Positions 15,776 through 24,449 of a stretch of DNA of 41,315 nucleotides are shown here, one piece after another. The DNA lies in assembly GCF_009707865.1 (NCBI RefSeq), contig NZ_WMBA01000072.1, forward strand, positions 1-41,315. The letters run 5' to 3'. Positions within the stretch are counted from its first letter, which is position 1. The number at the start of each line of letters is the position of its first letter. The DNA is from Amycolatopsis pithecellobii. GTDB lineage: Bacteria > Actinomycetota > Actinomycetes > Mycobacteriales > Pseudonocardiaceae. The translations under genes and the position numbers were made by a program. Under the pieces are notes generated by a model, which worked only from the letters and a program-made list of their open reading frames with translations, was not told the origin of the DNA and searched no databases.

Positions 15776-17934
15776 AGCAGGTAGTGCAGAACTACAAGAG
15801 CGGGGAGCTGGCGCTCCTCGACGTCCCGGCACCGGCGTGCAAACCCGGCGGAGTCCTGGTGCGAACGGCTTTTTCGCTGATCTCGACCGGGACCGAGATG
15901 ATGAAGGTCTCCGAAGCGAGCATGTCGATGGTCGGCAAGGCCCGCTCCCGCCCGGACCAGGTGGCGAAGGTCATGCAGAGCGTCGCGACGAACGGCGTCA
16001 CCGCGACCTATCGCAAGGTGATGAACAAGCTGGATTCCTATACCCCGCTGGGATATTCGCTCGTCGGGGTCGTGGAAGAAGTGGGCAGCGGGGAAGCCGC
16101 CGACGTCGCGGTCGGTGACCTCGTCGCGTGCGCCGGCAACGAGCACGCACTGCACTCGGAACTGAACTGGGTGCCCAAGAACCTGTATGCGCGGGTGCCT
16201 GCCGGGCTCGACCCGCGACACGCGTCATTCGGCACGGTCGGCTCCATTGCGCTGCAAGGAGTTCGGCGCGGTGAGCCGCAGCTGGGCGATATCGCATTGG
16301 TGATCGGGCTGGGCCTGATCGGGCAACTCGTCGTGCAGCTGCTGACCGCGTCCGGGGTGCGCGTGCTCGGCGTCGATCCGGACCCAGGCCGGTGTGAGCT
16401 GGCGGAAAAGCTCGGTGCCGTGGTGTGCGGCGCGCCGGGCTCCGAGCTCGTCGATGCCGCGGTCGCCGAGCTGACCAGCGGACACGGCGTGGACCAGGTT
16501 TATCTCGCGGCGGGCGGCAACACGAACGAGCCGGTGGAGCTGGCCGCGCGGCTGTCCCGCGACCGCGGGCGCGTGATCGACATCGGCAAGAGCCGGCTCG
16601 ACCTGCCGTGGAATGCCTACTACGAAAAGGAATTGGACGTCCGCTTCTCCCGCTCGTACGGCCCCGGCCGGTACGACCCGTCGTACGAGCTCGAAGGCCG
16701 CGACTACCCCATCGGTTACGTGCGCTGGACCGAACGGCGCAACATCGAATGCTTCCTCGATCTCGCCGCGCGCGGACGCGTCAATGTGGAACCGCTGATC
16801 TCCCACGTCGCGGATTTCTCGACGGCGGTCGAAACCTACCAGCGGCTCAACGCCGGCGAACTCAAGGCGGTCGCGGTTTTGTTCCGGTATCCCGACGCGG
16901 TGCCCGAGGTCTCTCAACCCGTCGTGGCCGCCACGCCGGTGCCCGCTCCGGCCCGCACGGCACATCCGCTGGGCCGCATCCGGGTCGGGTTCATCGGCGC
17001 GGGCAACTACGCGTCCTCGATGTTGCTGCCGCATCTGTCCGAACGGGACGATGTGGAGCTGACCCGTGTCGCCACCACCTCCGCGCTGTCCGGCGCCAAC
17101 GCGCGCCGGAAGTTCGGTTTCGTCGACGCGAGCACGGATGTCGACGCGGTACTCGAGGACGATGCGATCGACGCGGTGTTCGTGGTGACGCGGCACAGCT
17201 CGCACGCCGAGCTGACCCGCCGCGCGCTGCTCGCCGGAAAGGCTGTGTTCGTCGAGAAACCGCTCGCGCTCACCGAAGCCGAGGTCGGCAAGATCCTTGC
17301 GGCGATTGAGGAATCCGGCAACGACCGGCTGCAGGTCGGGTTCAACCGCCGCTTCGCGCCGCTGCTGCACGAGGCGAAGGCGCAGTTCGGCAGGCGCGTC
17401 GGTCCCGCGTCCGTGCGGTATCTGGTCAACGCCGGGCAGCTGGAATCCAGCAGCTGGTACAACCAGGCTGACACCGAAGGCACCCGCTTCGCCGGCGAGG
17501 GCGGGCATTTCATCGACACGGTCAGCTGGCTGCTGGAGTCCGAGCCGATCGCCGTCTACGCCTGCGGCACCACGGACCAGCAGATCTTCCTGCGCTACCC
17601 GGACGGCTCGACCGCCACGATCTCTTACGTCACCAGCGGTTCGACCGGGTTCCAGAAGGAGACGATCGACCTGCTCGGCGACGGCAAGGTGCTCAAGTTC
17701 GACGATTTCCTGCGGGCATCGGTGTTCTCCCGCAAGAAGTGGTCGGGCCCGCGCATTCCCAAGGGGCGCGACAAGGGGCAGCAGGCGGAGCTCGACGCGT
17801 TCGTCGAGGCGGTCGCCTCCGGTGGTCCGATGCCGATCCCGCTGCACTCATTGGTCTCGACCACGCTGGCCACGCTGGCGACGCAAACCAGCCTCGCCAC
17901 GGGCGTTCCGGTTCGAATCGAGGTGCCGTCATGA
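15772..17934 (+). CDS. Bi-domain oxidoreductase: medium-chain dehydrogenase fused to Gfo/Idh/MocA
   Basis: 720 residues with two dehydrogenase modules. Residues 1-385 are an MDR/zinc-type alcohol dehydrogenase: a GroES-like half with LISTGTEMMK and LGYSLVGVVEEVG, then a Rossmann half with VIGLGLIGQLVVQLL. Residues about 400-720 are a Gfo/Idh/MocA enzyme with RVGFIGAGNYASSMLLPHL and the signature VEKPLALTEAE. The linker near 370-400 is Ala/Pro/Val rich. Such fusions occur in exopolysaccharide loci next to heparinase II/III genes, and the order is the same here. The reaction is probably NAD-dependent redox chemistry on a nucleotide sugar, but it is not established. It starts at GTG 15772 sharing GTGA with the asnB stop; AAGGAG lies just upstream. 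Confidence 0.9.
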   Translation: MKQVVQNYKSGELALLDVPAPACKPGGVLVRTAFSLISTGTEMMKVSEASMSMVGKARSRPDQVAKVMQSVATNGVTATYRKVMNKLDSYTPLGYSLVGVVEEVGSGEAADVAVGDLVACAGNEHALHSELNWVPKNLYARVPAGLDPRHASFGTVGSIALQGVRRGEPQLGDIALVIGLGLIGQLVVQLLTASGVRVLGVDPDPGRCELAEKLGAVVCGAPGSELVDAAVAELTSGHGVDQVYLAAGGNTNEPVELAARLSRDRGRVIDIGKSRLDLPWNAYYEKELDVRFSRSYGPGRYDPSYELEGRDYPIGYVRWTERRNIECFLDLAARGRVNVEPLISHVADFSTAVETYQRLNAGELKAVAVLFRYPDAVPEVSQPVVAATPVPAPARTAHPLGRIRVGFIGAGNYASSMLLPHLSERDDVELTRVATTSALSGANARRKFGFVDASTDVDAVLEDDAIDAVFVVTRHSSHAELTRRALLAGKAVFVEKPLALTEAEVGKILAAIEESGNDRLQVGFNRRFAPLLHEAKAQFGRRVGPASVRYLVNAGQLESSSWYNQADTEGTRFAGEGGHFIDTVSWLLESEPIAVYACGTTDQQIFLRYPDGSTATISYVTSGSTGFQKETIDLLGDGKVLKFDDFLRASVFSRKKWSGPRIPKGRDKGQQAELDAFVEAVASGGPMPIPLHSLVSTTLATLATQTSLATGVPVRIEVPS

Positions 17935-19859
17935 TGGGTCCCGGCTGGTATGTACGGCGGCTTCGGCGCATGGGCGGCCCGGAGATCCGTGGCCGGGTCG
18001 TCGATGTCGTGCGCAAGCGGCGGTGGCGCCGCATCGCGGCGATGCCGAGTGAAGCGGCTTGGCTTGCCCAGCGCGATTTTCCCACCCCCTTGCCGTCGAA
18101 CGTGTTCCGGACGGTGCCGCCCGACGCGGCAGCCGCGGTGATCGCGAAGGCCGACCGGCTCCTCGACGGGCGTGCCGAGTATTTCGGTGTCCAGCGCGAC
18201 GACATGGCGGGACCGGACTGGTCGTTCGACCCGAAAACCGGGCGGCGCGCACCGTCCGATGTGTACTCCTTCGACATCCCGTACCGCAGCGAGGACTCGG
18301 TCGGTGACATCAAGCAGATCTGGGAACCGTCGCGGCACCAGCACCTCACCGTGCTCGCCGCCGCCTACGCGCTCACCGGTGAGGACCGCTACGCCGAGCG
18401 GGTCGCCGATCACCTGAAGTCCTGGTGGTCGGCCAATCCGCCGCTGCGCGGGGTGCACTGGGTCAGCGGGATCGAGCTCGGCATCCGGCTGCTGTCGTGG
18501 GTGTGGACCCGCCGCCTCCTCGACGGCTGGGTGGGCGCGCCGGGCCTGTTCGAAGACAATCCCGAGGCGCTGCACCAGATCTGGCACCATCAGCGCTGGC
18601 TCGCCGCGTTCCCCAGCCGGGGATCTTCGGCGAACAACCACGTCATCGCCGAGTCCGCGGGTCAGCTCGCCGCATCCTGCGCGTTCCCGTGGTTCCCGGA
18701 ATCGACGCTGTGGCGCACCCAAGCAGTGTCGTCACTCGACGAACACTTGGCACGCAACACTTTCGAGTCCGGTCTCAACCGTGAACTGGCGACGGAGTAC
18801 CACGGGCTCGTCCTGGAACTCGGCCTCACAGCCGCACTCGAAGCCCAGGCCGCGGGCACCCCGGTACCCGAATCGACCTGGCTGGTTCTGCTGCGCATGA
18901 CCGACGCGCTCTCGTCCATTGTGGACGACAAGCTCCGGCCGCCGCGGCAGGGCGACGCCGATGACGGGATCGGGCTGGTCGTGGACGGCGAAGGCGTGGA
19001 CCGCTGGGCTTCGCTGCTGTCCACCGGTGATGCGCTCTTCGGCCGCCTCGACTGGTGGCCGAAGGTGCCACGCGCCGACGTCCGGACCACGCTGTTCGCC
19101 GCGCTGGCCGAAAGACCTGAACTGACCACGCCCCGCCCGCCGCAACGGCAGGACCACTTCGCCGACGCCGGGCTGACCATCTTGCGGGACAAGGAAATCT
19201 GGTGCCGGTGTGACGGCGGGCCGCACGGGTTCCTCTCGATCGCCGCACACGCGCACGCCGATGCGCTCTCGGTCGAGGTTCGGCACAACGGGGTCGACAT
19301 CCTCGCCGACCCCGGCACGTTCTGTTATCACGGCGAACCCGAGTGGCGTTCCTACTTCCGTTCCACGCTCGGGCACAACACGGTGCAACTCGACGACCGC
19401 GACCAGTCCACCTCCGGCGGCCCGTTCATGTGGACGCGGCAGGCACGCACTCGTGTCCTCACCCAGGGCCCGGAAAGCTGGTCCGCCGAGCACGACGGGT
19501 ACGCCCCTGCCGTGCACCGTCGCTGGGTGCAGCTCGCCGACGGCGAACTGCAGATCTCCGACGAGGTGGTCAGCTCGCGGCGACATCGCACCCGCCTCGC
19601 CTTCCATCTCGGCCCCGCGGTGTCGGTCGAGCTGGATGGCAGCACGGCACGGCTGAGCTGGGACGGCGGTTCCGCGGTGCTCGAGCTTCCGGCCGAACTG
19701 GACTGGTCGGTGCACCGTGGCTCGGAAAAACCGGTGCTGGGCTGGTATTCGCCGGGGTTCGGGCGCAAGGAGCCCGCCGCGACACTGGTCGGCACCGGAT
19801 CCGCACGGGTTCTGTCCACTGTGCTCCGTTTCGACCGCGAGGAGGTCCCCACATCGTGA
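17931..19859 (+). CDS. Heparinase II/III family polysaccharide lyase-like protein
   Basis: 642 residues. An alpha-toroid N-terminal region (about 80-400) contains IWEPSRHQHL, HWVSGIELGIRLLSWVW and SSANNHVIAESAG, the last of which carries the conserved Asn-His of heparinase II/III. The C-terminal beta-sandwich domain contains LSIAAHAHADALSVEVRHNG and ILADPGTFCYHGEPEWRSYFRSTLGHNTV, with the metal and catalytic histidines. The family cleaves uronic-acid-containing polymers by beta-elimination. No signal peptide is visible, so action on a cytoplasmic or membrane-associated substrate, or a non-classical route, must be considered. The start ATG 17931 overlaps the previous stop by four bases. In an operon that makes a uronate it may edit, release or recycle the polymer. 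Confidence 0.88.
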   Translation: MMGPGWYVRRLRRMGGPEIRGRVVDVVRKRRWRRIAAMPSEAAWLAQRDFPTPLPSNVFRTVPPDAAAAVIAKADRLLDGRAEYFGVQRDDMAGPDWSFDPKTGRRAPSDVYSFDIPYRSEDSVGDIKQIWEPSRHQHLTVLAAAYALTGEDRYAERVADHLKSWWSANPPLRGVHWVSGIELGIRLLSWVWTRRLLDGWVGAPGLFEDNPEALHQIWHHQRWLAAFPSRGSSANNHVIAESAGQLAASCAFPWFPESTLWRTQAVSSLDEHLARNTFESGLNRELATEYHGLVLELGLTAALEAQAAGTPVPESTWLVLLRMTDALSSIVDDKLRPPRQGDADDGIGLVVDGEGVDRWASLLSTGDALFGRLDWWPKVPRADVRTTLFAALAERPELTTPRPPQRQDHFADAGLTILRDKEIWCRCDGGPHGFLSIAAHAHADALSVEVRHNGVDILADPGTFCYHGEPEWRSYFRSTLGHNTVQLDDRDQSTSGGPFMWTRQARTRVLTQGPESWSAEHDGYAPAVHRRWVQLADGELQISDEVVSSRRHRTRLAFHLGPAVSVELDGSTARLSWDGGSAVLELPAELDWSVHRGSEKPVLGWYSPGFGRKEPAATLVGTGSARVLSTVLRFDREEVPTS

Positions 19860-21346
19860 AGTTCTGCTGGTTGCTGTTGGGCCTGCTGGTACTGACCGCG
19901 TGCAGTTCGTCGTCCACTGAGGACAGACCCGCCCCCTCCCCGGCGGCGTTCGCCGGATCGGCGGCCGCGGTGTGCGACCGGGAACCCGCGGGTCCCGCGA
20001 CCGCACCGGCCGGCGCGGTGACCGTGGATCCGAACGTGGTCGGCGACCTGGTGGCGAAAACGAAGGCGAGTCCCGCGGGTACCACGTTCTGGCTCGCATC
20101 CGGCACGCACCGGCTCGGCAACGGCAACTACGACCAGGTGGTGCCGAAGGACGGCGACGCCTACCTCGGTGCGCCCGGCGCGACGCTCGACGGCCAGCAC
20201 GTCAACCAGTACGCCTTCACCGGGCACGCCGGAGGCGTGCGCATCGAGCATCTGACCGTGCAGAACTTCGCCGCCCCGCAGGACGAGGGTGTGGTCAACC
20301 ACGACTCCGGCGACGGCTGGATCCTCGAGCACAACACGTTGCAGCACAACGACGGCGCCGCGCTGATGGCAGGCGCCAAGCAGCAGGTGCGTGGAAACTG
20401 CTTGCGCGACAACGGGCAGTACGGCCTGAATGCGTACAAAGGCGACGGTACGATCACCGGTCTCGTGGTCGAAGGCAACGAGATCACCGGTAACAACACC
20501 GGCGACTGGGAGACCAAGATCGAAGGCTGCGGCTGCAGCGGCGGCGTGAAGTTCTGGGCCGTCAACGGCGCGGACGTGCGCGGCAACTGGGTGCACGACA
20601 ACCGCGGCGTCGGTCTCTGGGGCGATACCAACAACAACGACTTCCTCATCGAGGGCAACCTCATCGAGGGCAACGACGGCGCCGCGATCGACTACGAGAC
20701 CAGCTACAACGCGACGATCCGGAACAACACGATCCGCCGGAACAACTGGGTGGACGGCCGCAAGTACGCCGACCGTGGTGACAATTTCCCGCTCGCGACG
20801 ATCTACATCTCCGAATCCGGCGGGGAACCGCGCGTCCCGGCCCGAACGGCGAAGCTCGACATCCAGGGCAATGTGTTGCAGGACAACTGGTCCGGGATCA
20901 CCCTGTGGGAGAACGCCGACCGGTTCTGCAACAGTCCCGCGAACACCTCGTCCGGTGTCTGCACGCTCGTGCAGCCCGACCCGGCGAAATGCGCCCGGCC
21001 GGGGATCATGACCGATCCGCTGTTCGGCGACTGCCGGTGGAAGACACAGAACGTCGACATCCACGACAACCGGTTCGAGGTCAATCCCCCCGCGATCGGT
21101 TGTTCGGTGACCTGCACCCGGATGGCGTTGCTGTCGAACTTCGGCACCTACCCGGACTGGTCGCCGTACAAGGGCGCCATCGTGCAGGAGGCCGTCACCA
21201 CCGGCCAGCACAACCAATGGCACGACAACACCTACGCCGGCCCGTGGACGTTCGTCTTCCACGACACCAGTCAGATCCTGGACACCTTCCAATGGCAGGG
21301 CAGCACGCAACAGGACCAGGGCAGCACCTTCACCAAGGGCGGTTGA
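19856..21346 (+). CDS. Right-handed parallel beta-helix lipoprotein
   Basis: 496 residues. The N-terminus MKFCWLLLGLLVLTAC is a lipoprotein signal with lipobox LTAC and Cys16, followed by a Ser/Pro/Ala-rich linker. From about residue 90 to 430 the sequence is a series of coils rich in N-x-(I/L)-x-x-N (for example EHNTLQHNDGAAL, VEGNEITGNNTGDW, IEGNLIEGNDGAAIDY, IRNNTIRRNN), the PbH1 repeat pattern of pectate lyases and C5-epimerases such as AlgG. It would be anchored outside the membrane and bind or modify the polymer. No catalytic triad was assigned. GGAGG at 19841-19845 precedes GTG 19856, and the end of the heparinase gene overlaps by four bases. Confidence 0.88.
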   Translation: MKFCWLLLGLLVLTACSSSSTEDRPAPSPAAFAGSAAAVCDREPAGPATAPAGAVTVDPNVVGDLVAKTKASPAGTTFWLASGTHRLGNGNYDQVVPKDGDAYLGAPGATLDGQHVNQYAFTGHAGGVRIEHLTVQNFAAPQDEGVVNHDSGDGWILEHNTLQHNDGAALMAGAKQQVRGNCLRDNGQYGLNAYKGDGTITGLVVEGNEITGNNTGDWETKIEGCGCSGGVKFWAVNGADVRGNWVHDNRGVGLWGDTNNNDFLIEGNLIEGNDGAAIDYETSYNATIRNNTIRRNNWVDGRKYADRGDNFPLATIYISESGGEPRVPARTAKLDIQGNVLQDNWSGITLWENADRFCNSPANTSSGVCTLVQPDPAKCARPGIMTDPLFGDCRWKTQNVDIHDNRFEVNPPAIGCSVTCTRMALLSNFGTYPDWSPYKGAIVQEAVTTGQHNQWHDNTYAGPWTFVFHDTSQILDTFQWQGSTQQDQGSTFTKGG

Positions 21347-21347
21347 C

Positions 21348-22559
21348 ATGGCGGTCGTGCGGTTGACTCCGCTGTTCGTGAAACACGACTCTGCCACCAC
21401 GGAAAGCACGCCGCGCCCGGTGGCGGTGGCCTGGCTCCTGTTGATCCTCAACACCCTCGGTTCCACCGGTGCGCAGACGGTCATCCCGCTGCCACGCTCG
21501 GTCATCCAGCTGGTCACGATGGGCGCGCTGGTCATCGCGTTCCTGCTGGCGCTGATCGTCAACATCCAGCTGCGCATCCGGCCCAGCGCGTACCTGTTGC
21601 TGCTCAGCCTGTTGCTGGCGGTGAGCATCCTTTCCAGCGCACACCTGGAGTCCGGGTTCGGCGCGCTGTTCCGCTGTTTCCGGCTGACGCTGTTCATCGC
21701 GACGCTGTGGTTGCTGACCCGATGGTGGAACGGCAGTACGAACTTCGTCCGGTTCCACATCAAGGCCTACAGCGCGATACTGGTGACCGTCGCGATTGGA
21801 CTGGTGATCGCGCCCGGCAAAGCCATGCCGGACATCTACGGCGGCCGGCTCTCGGGTGCGATCTGGCCGCTGACGCCACCGCAGATCGGGCAGTACGCGG
21901 CGGTTATCTCCGGGCTCACCTTGCTGATGTGGCTGGGCAAGCGGGTCGACCGGCGCAGCGCGCTGATCGTCGTCATCCCGGCGATCGGGTTGCTGATGCT
22001 GACCCACACCCGCACGGCGACATTGGGTCTGATCATCGGCCTGCTCGTCGCACTGTTTTCCTTGTGGCTGACGAATTCCCGGGCCCGCGCGGTGTTCACC
22101 TGGTTCGCTCTGGTGGCCGCGTTCTCGGCGATCGCGCTCGGCTCGCTGCTGCAGGCATGGTTCCTTCGTGGACAGTCCGAAGACAACTTCTCCACGCTCA
22201 CCGGCCGGGCGAAAGTGTGGGACGCGTTGCTGAACGCGCCGCGATCGGTGAGCGAGAACCTGTTCGGCATCGGCCTGGGTGACAAGTCCTACGCAGGCCT
22301 GCCGATCGACAACAGCTGGCTCGCGGTCTTCCACGAGCAGGGCCTGGTCGGCTGCGCATTGGTCGCGGCCTTCCTGCTGGTGCTCGCGGCCGTCGCCGCG
22401 TTGCGGCCCCCGTCGCTGGAAAGAGCGTGCGCGATTTTCCTGATCGTCTACTGCATTTCGGCTTCCTACACCGAAGCCGGGCTCGGCGACGCGTCGCCGT
22501 ACCTGCTGCATCTGGCCGTCGCAGGCTCGTTGCTGGCCCGTGGCAAGGAGAACGCGTGA
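21348..22559 (+). CDS. O-antigen ligase/Wzy-like polysaccharide polymerase
   Basis: 403 residues with about ten to twelve hydrophobic segments. The long external loop that Wzy/WaaL proteins carry between late helices appears here as LLQAWFLRGQSEDNFSTLTGRAKVWDALLNAPRSVSENLF, ending in GIGLGDKSY. The pattern (S/T)LTGR-x-x-(V/I)W followed by a glycine-rich stretch and an Asn-Ser-Trp motif is the O-antigen ligase/polymerase family hallmark. It would join lipid-linked repeat units outside the membrane. The ATG is two bases after the preceding stop and the next gene overlaps by four bases, so it is part of the same translationally coupled string. It pairs with the flippase of the minus-strand operon. 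Confidence 0.85.
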   Translation: MAVVRLTPLFVKHDSATTESTPRPVAVAWLLLILNTLGSTGAQTVIPLPRSVIQLVTMGALVIAFLLALIVNIQLRIRPSAYLLLLSLLLAVSILSSAHLESGFGALFRCFRLTLFIATLWLLTRWWNGSTNFVRFHIKAYSAILVTVAIGLVIAPGKAMPDIYGGRLSGAIWPLTPPQIGQYAAVISGLTLLMWLGKRVDRRSALIVVIPAIGLLMLTHTRTATLGLIIGLLVALFSLWLTNSRARAVFTWFALVAAFSAIALGSLLQAWFLRGQSEDNFSTLTGRAKVWDALLNAPRSVSENLFGIGLGDKSYAGLPIDNSWLAVFHEQGLVGCALVAAFLLVLAAVAALRPPSLERACAIFLIVYCISASYTEAGLGDASPYLLHLAVAGSLLARGKENA

Positions 22560-23719
22560 AAATTCTGGTGGTACACAACAGGTACCGGTCGGAGCAGCCG
22601 AGCGGCGAGAACAACGTCGTGGACGCCGAGGTCGCGCTGCTGCGCTCGGCCGGGCACGACGTGCGGCTGTTCGAACGCCGCAGCGACGACATCGCGTCGA
22701 TGTCCTTGGCGGGCAAGGTTTCCGTGCCGTTGCGAGTGCCGTGGAACCCGGCCGCCCGGACGGAACTGGCGTCACGGTTACGGATGGACCGGCCCGACGT
22801 CGTCCACATTCACAACACGTTCCCGCTGCTGTCGCCGTCCGTGGTCGCCGCGTGCACGGACGCACACGTGCCCACCGTCGCGACGCTGCACAACTACGGC
22901 ATGGTCTGCCCGCCGGGCACGCTCTACCGCGATGGGCAGGTGTGCACGTCGTGCGTCGGCGGTCAGCCCGTTCCGGCGGTACAGCACGGCTGTTATCGCG
23001 GCTCACGGATCGCGACAGTGCCGATGGCGGTGTCGACGGCGGTGAACCGGCGCCGGTGGTGGTCAGGCATCTCGCGGTTCTTCTGTATTTCCGGCGCACA
23101 ACGCGAGTTGCTGGTGTCGGCGGGGATGCCGGCCGAAAAGCTGATGGTGAAACACAATTTCGTCGAAGAACCGCCGGTGCGCCGGGAGTTGCCCGGCGAG
23201 CACGTGCTGTACCTGGGCCGGATGACGGAGGAGAAAGGGATCCGGCTGCTGATGCAGGCCTGGCCGCGCGCCGACGTCGGTATGCCACTCGTGCTCGCGG
23301 GCACCGGACCGCTGTCGGATGAGGTGACAGCGTGGGCCGCGACCCGCCGGGACGTGCAATACCTGGGCCTGCGCACGAAAGAGGAGTGCCGGCAGCTGCT
23401 CGCGCGGGCATCGGCCGTGGTCGTGCCCTCGGTATGGCTCGAGGCGTTCGGGCTGGTGGTCGTCGAGGCGATGGCCGCCGGAGTGCCCACGGTCGCCCCC
23501 GCCCACGGTGCTTTCCCCGAGCTCGTCGACGCCGAGGTGACGGGATTACTGCACCGGCCCGGCGATGTGTCCACATTGGCCGAATGTCTGCGGCGGATCG
23601 TGGCGCCCGCACGGAACCAGGAAATGGGCGAAGCCGCGAGACTTCGGTACGAAAAGGACTTCACACCCTCGGTCGGCTTGGACCGCCTGATCGCGGGCTA
23701 CCAGGCGGCGATCGGCTGA
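22556..23719 (+). CDS. Family 4 glycosyltransferase
   Basis: 387 residues. The N-terminal GT-B domain begins MKILVVHNRYRSEQPSGENNVVDAE, continues through VVHIHNTFPLLSPSV and contains the LHNYGMVCPPGTLYRDG segment with clustered cysteines typical of one GT4 subfamily. The C-terminal domain has VLYLGRMTEEKGI and the EX7E motif EAFGLVVVE (in PSVWLEAFGLVVVEAMAAG). It is a retaining transferase that probably acts on the lipid-linked repeat unit. GTG 22556 shares GTGA with the polymerase stop. It is the last gene of the plus-strand operon and ends two bases from the convergent vapC, with no terminator between. Confidence 0.92.
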   Translation: MKILVVHNRYRSEQPSGENNVVDAEVALLRSAGHDVRLFERRSDDIASMSLAGKVSVPLRVPWNPAARTELASRLRMDRPDVVHIHNTFPLLSPSVVAACTDAHVPTVATLHNYGMVCPPGTLYRDGQVCTSCVGGQPVPAVQHGCYRGSRIATVPMAVSTAVNRRRWWSGISRFFCISGAQRELLVSAGMPAEKLMVKHNFVEEPPVRRELPGEHVLYLGRMTEEKGIRLLMQAWPRADVGMPLVLAGTGPLSDEVTAWAATRRDVQYLGLRTKEECRQLLARASAVVVPSVWLEAFGLVVVEAMAAGVPTVAPAHGAFPELVDAEVTGLLHRPGDVSTLAECLRRIVAPARNQEMGEAARLRYEKDFTPSVGLDRLIAGYQAAIG

Positions 23720-23721
23720 GC

Positions 23722-24117
23722 TCAGGAAACCAGTTCGACCCGGCAGAAGGCGGTGGCGGCACGGGCGAGCCGGCTGTCCGAAGTGGTCAAGGTGAGATCG
23801 CGTTCCTCCGCGAGCGCTACGTAGGCGGCGTCGTAACCGCTGATGCTGTCCCGCAGCTGCCACATCCGCGGAAGCAACTGATCCAGCGAGACGTGATCGA
23901 CACCGAGCTGTGGCAACCGGTCTACAGCGCGCGCCGCAAAGGACTCTTTGATCTTCCCACCTAGAGTCAGCCCGCGGATCACCGAAAACACCTCGGCCTT
24001 CCAGTGTTCCGGGGCCGCCCACGCCGGATCCCGGCTGAGCACGCCGCGGGCCTTGTGGCCACGTTCATCCGTATAGAGAAGCATGTTGGCGAGCACCGAC
24101 GCGTCAACGACGATCAT
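23722..24117 (-). CDS. vapC: PIN-domain toxin VapC
   Basis: 131 residues, the usual PIN length. The four acidic residues of the nuclease site are visible: Asp5 in VVDASVL, Glu42 in KAEVFSV, Asp96 in SGYDAAYVALAEE and Asp114 in TTSDSRLARAA. VapC toxins cleave tRNA or rRNA when the antitoxin is lost. It overlaps the antitoxin gene by four bases (ATGA), so the two are co-translated. The pair sits exactly between the convergent polysaccharide operons. The site is intact, so the toxin is probably active. Confidence 0.92.
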   Translation of the reverse strand: MIVVDASVLANMLLYTDERGHKARGVLSRDPAWAAPEHWKAEVFSVIRGLTLGGKIKESFAARAVDRLPQLGVDHVSLDQLLPRMWQLRDSISGYDAAYVALAEERDLTLTTSDSRLARAATAFCRVELVS

Positions 24118-24371
24118 GTGCGTTCGGTTCTTTCGGCCCGTGCTCCGGCCAGGATCTCGGCCGCATCCGGCGCATCACCTTCGGCGCCTCCGCCGGCCGC
24201 CAGGTCGCGCTCGATCTCGACCACGACTCGCCTGTTCCGGCCGAAGTCCGCCTGTCGCTTGAGCACCGTCAGCAGGTAGGCCTGCAGCGACTGGCCACGG
24301 TCCCGAGCTTCCTGGACCAGGGCTTCCTTGACGTCATCCGGGACGTCTCGAACTGTGAGTACAGCAGTCAT
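24114..24371 (-). CDS. vapB: VapB-type antitoxin (ribbon-helix-helix)
   Basis: 85 residues. The first ~40 form a ribbon-helix-helix DNA-binding domain (VLTVRDVPDDVKEALVQEARDRGQSLQAYLLTVL, FitA/VapB-like), and the charged, Gly/Ala-rich C-terminal half (EIERDLAAGGGAEGD...) is the flexible toxin-binding tail. ATG 24371 is preferred because it gives the canonical MTAVLTVRDV; the open frame extends further without similarity. It is expected to repress its own operon through the adjacent direct repeats, and to neutralise VapC. Confidence 0.9.
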   Translation of the reverse strand: MTAVLTVRDVPDDVKEALVQEARDRGQSLQAYLLTVLKRQADFGRNRRVVVEIERDLAAGGGAEGDAPDAAEILAGARAERTERT

Positions 24372-24376
24372 GAAGT

Positions 24377-24395
24377 CATTTTGCAGGCATTTTGC
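24377..24395 (-). promoter_or_regulatory. Tandem CATTTTGC repeats, probable vapBC operator
   Basis: Two identical eight-base copies, 24377-24384 and 24388-24395, are spaced by exactly 11 bases, about one helical turn, just upstream of vapB. A TTGACT-like -35 on the minus strand (24407-24402) places the repeats over the spacer and -10 region. This fits dimers of a ribbon-helix-helix antitoxin binding side by side for autorepression. Confidence 0.6.
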
Positions 24396-24449
24396 CGCCG
24401 TAGTCAAGTCACATGAAACGAAGCGCCTGTCATCCGCGTTCTCTTCGAT

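Noticed and set aside
19352..21763. Long antisense open frame (803 codons) over the heparinase and beta-helix genes
   Set aside because: Low-complexity shadow translation without motifs; the plus-strand genes are convincing.
24377..24395. CATTTTGC pair as a CRISPR-like or mobile-element repeat
   Set aside because: Only two short copies with 11-base phasing directly at a vapB start; an operator explains them better.
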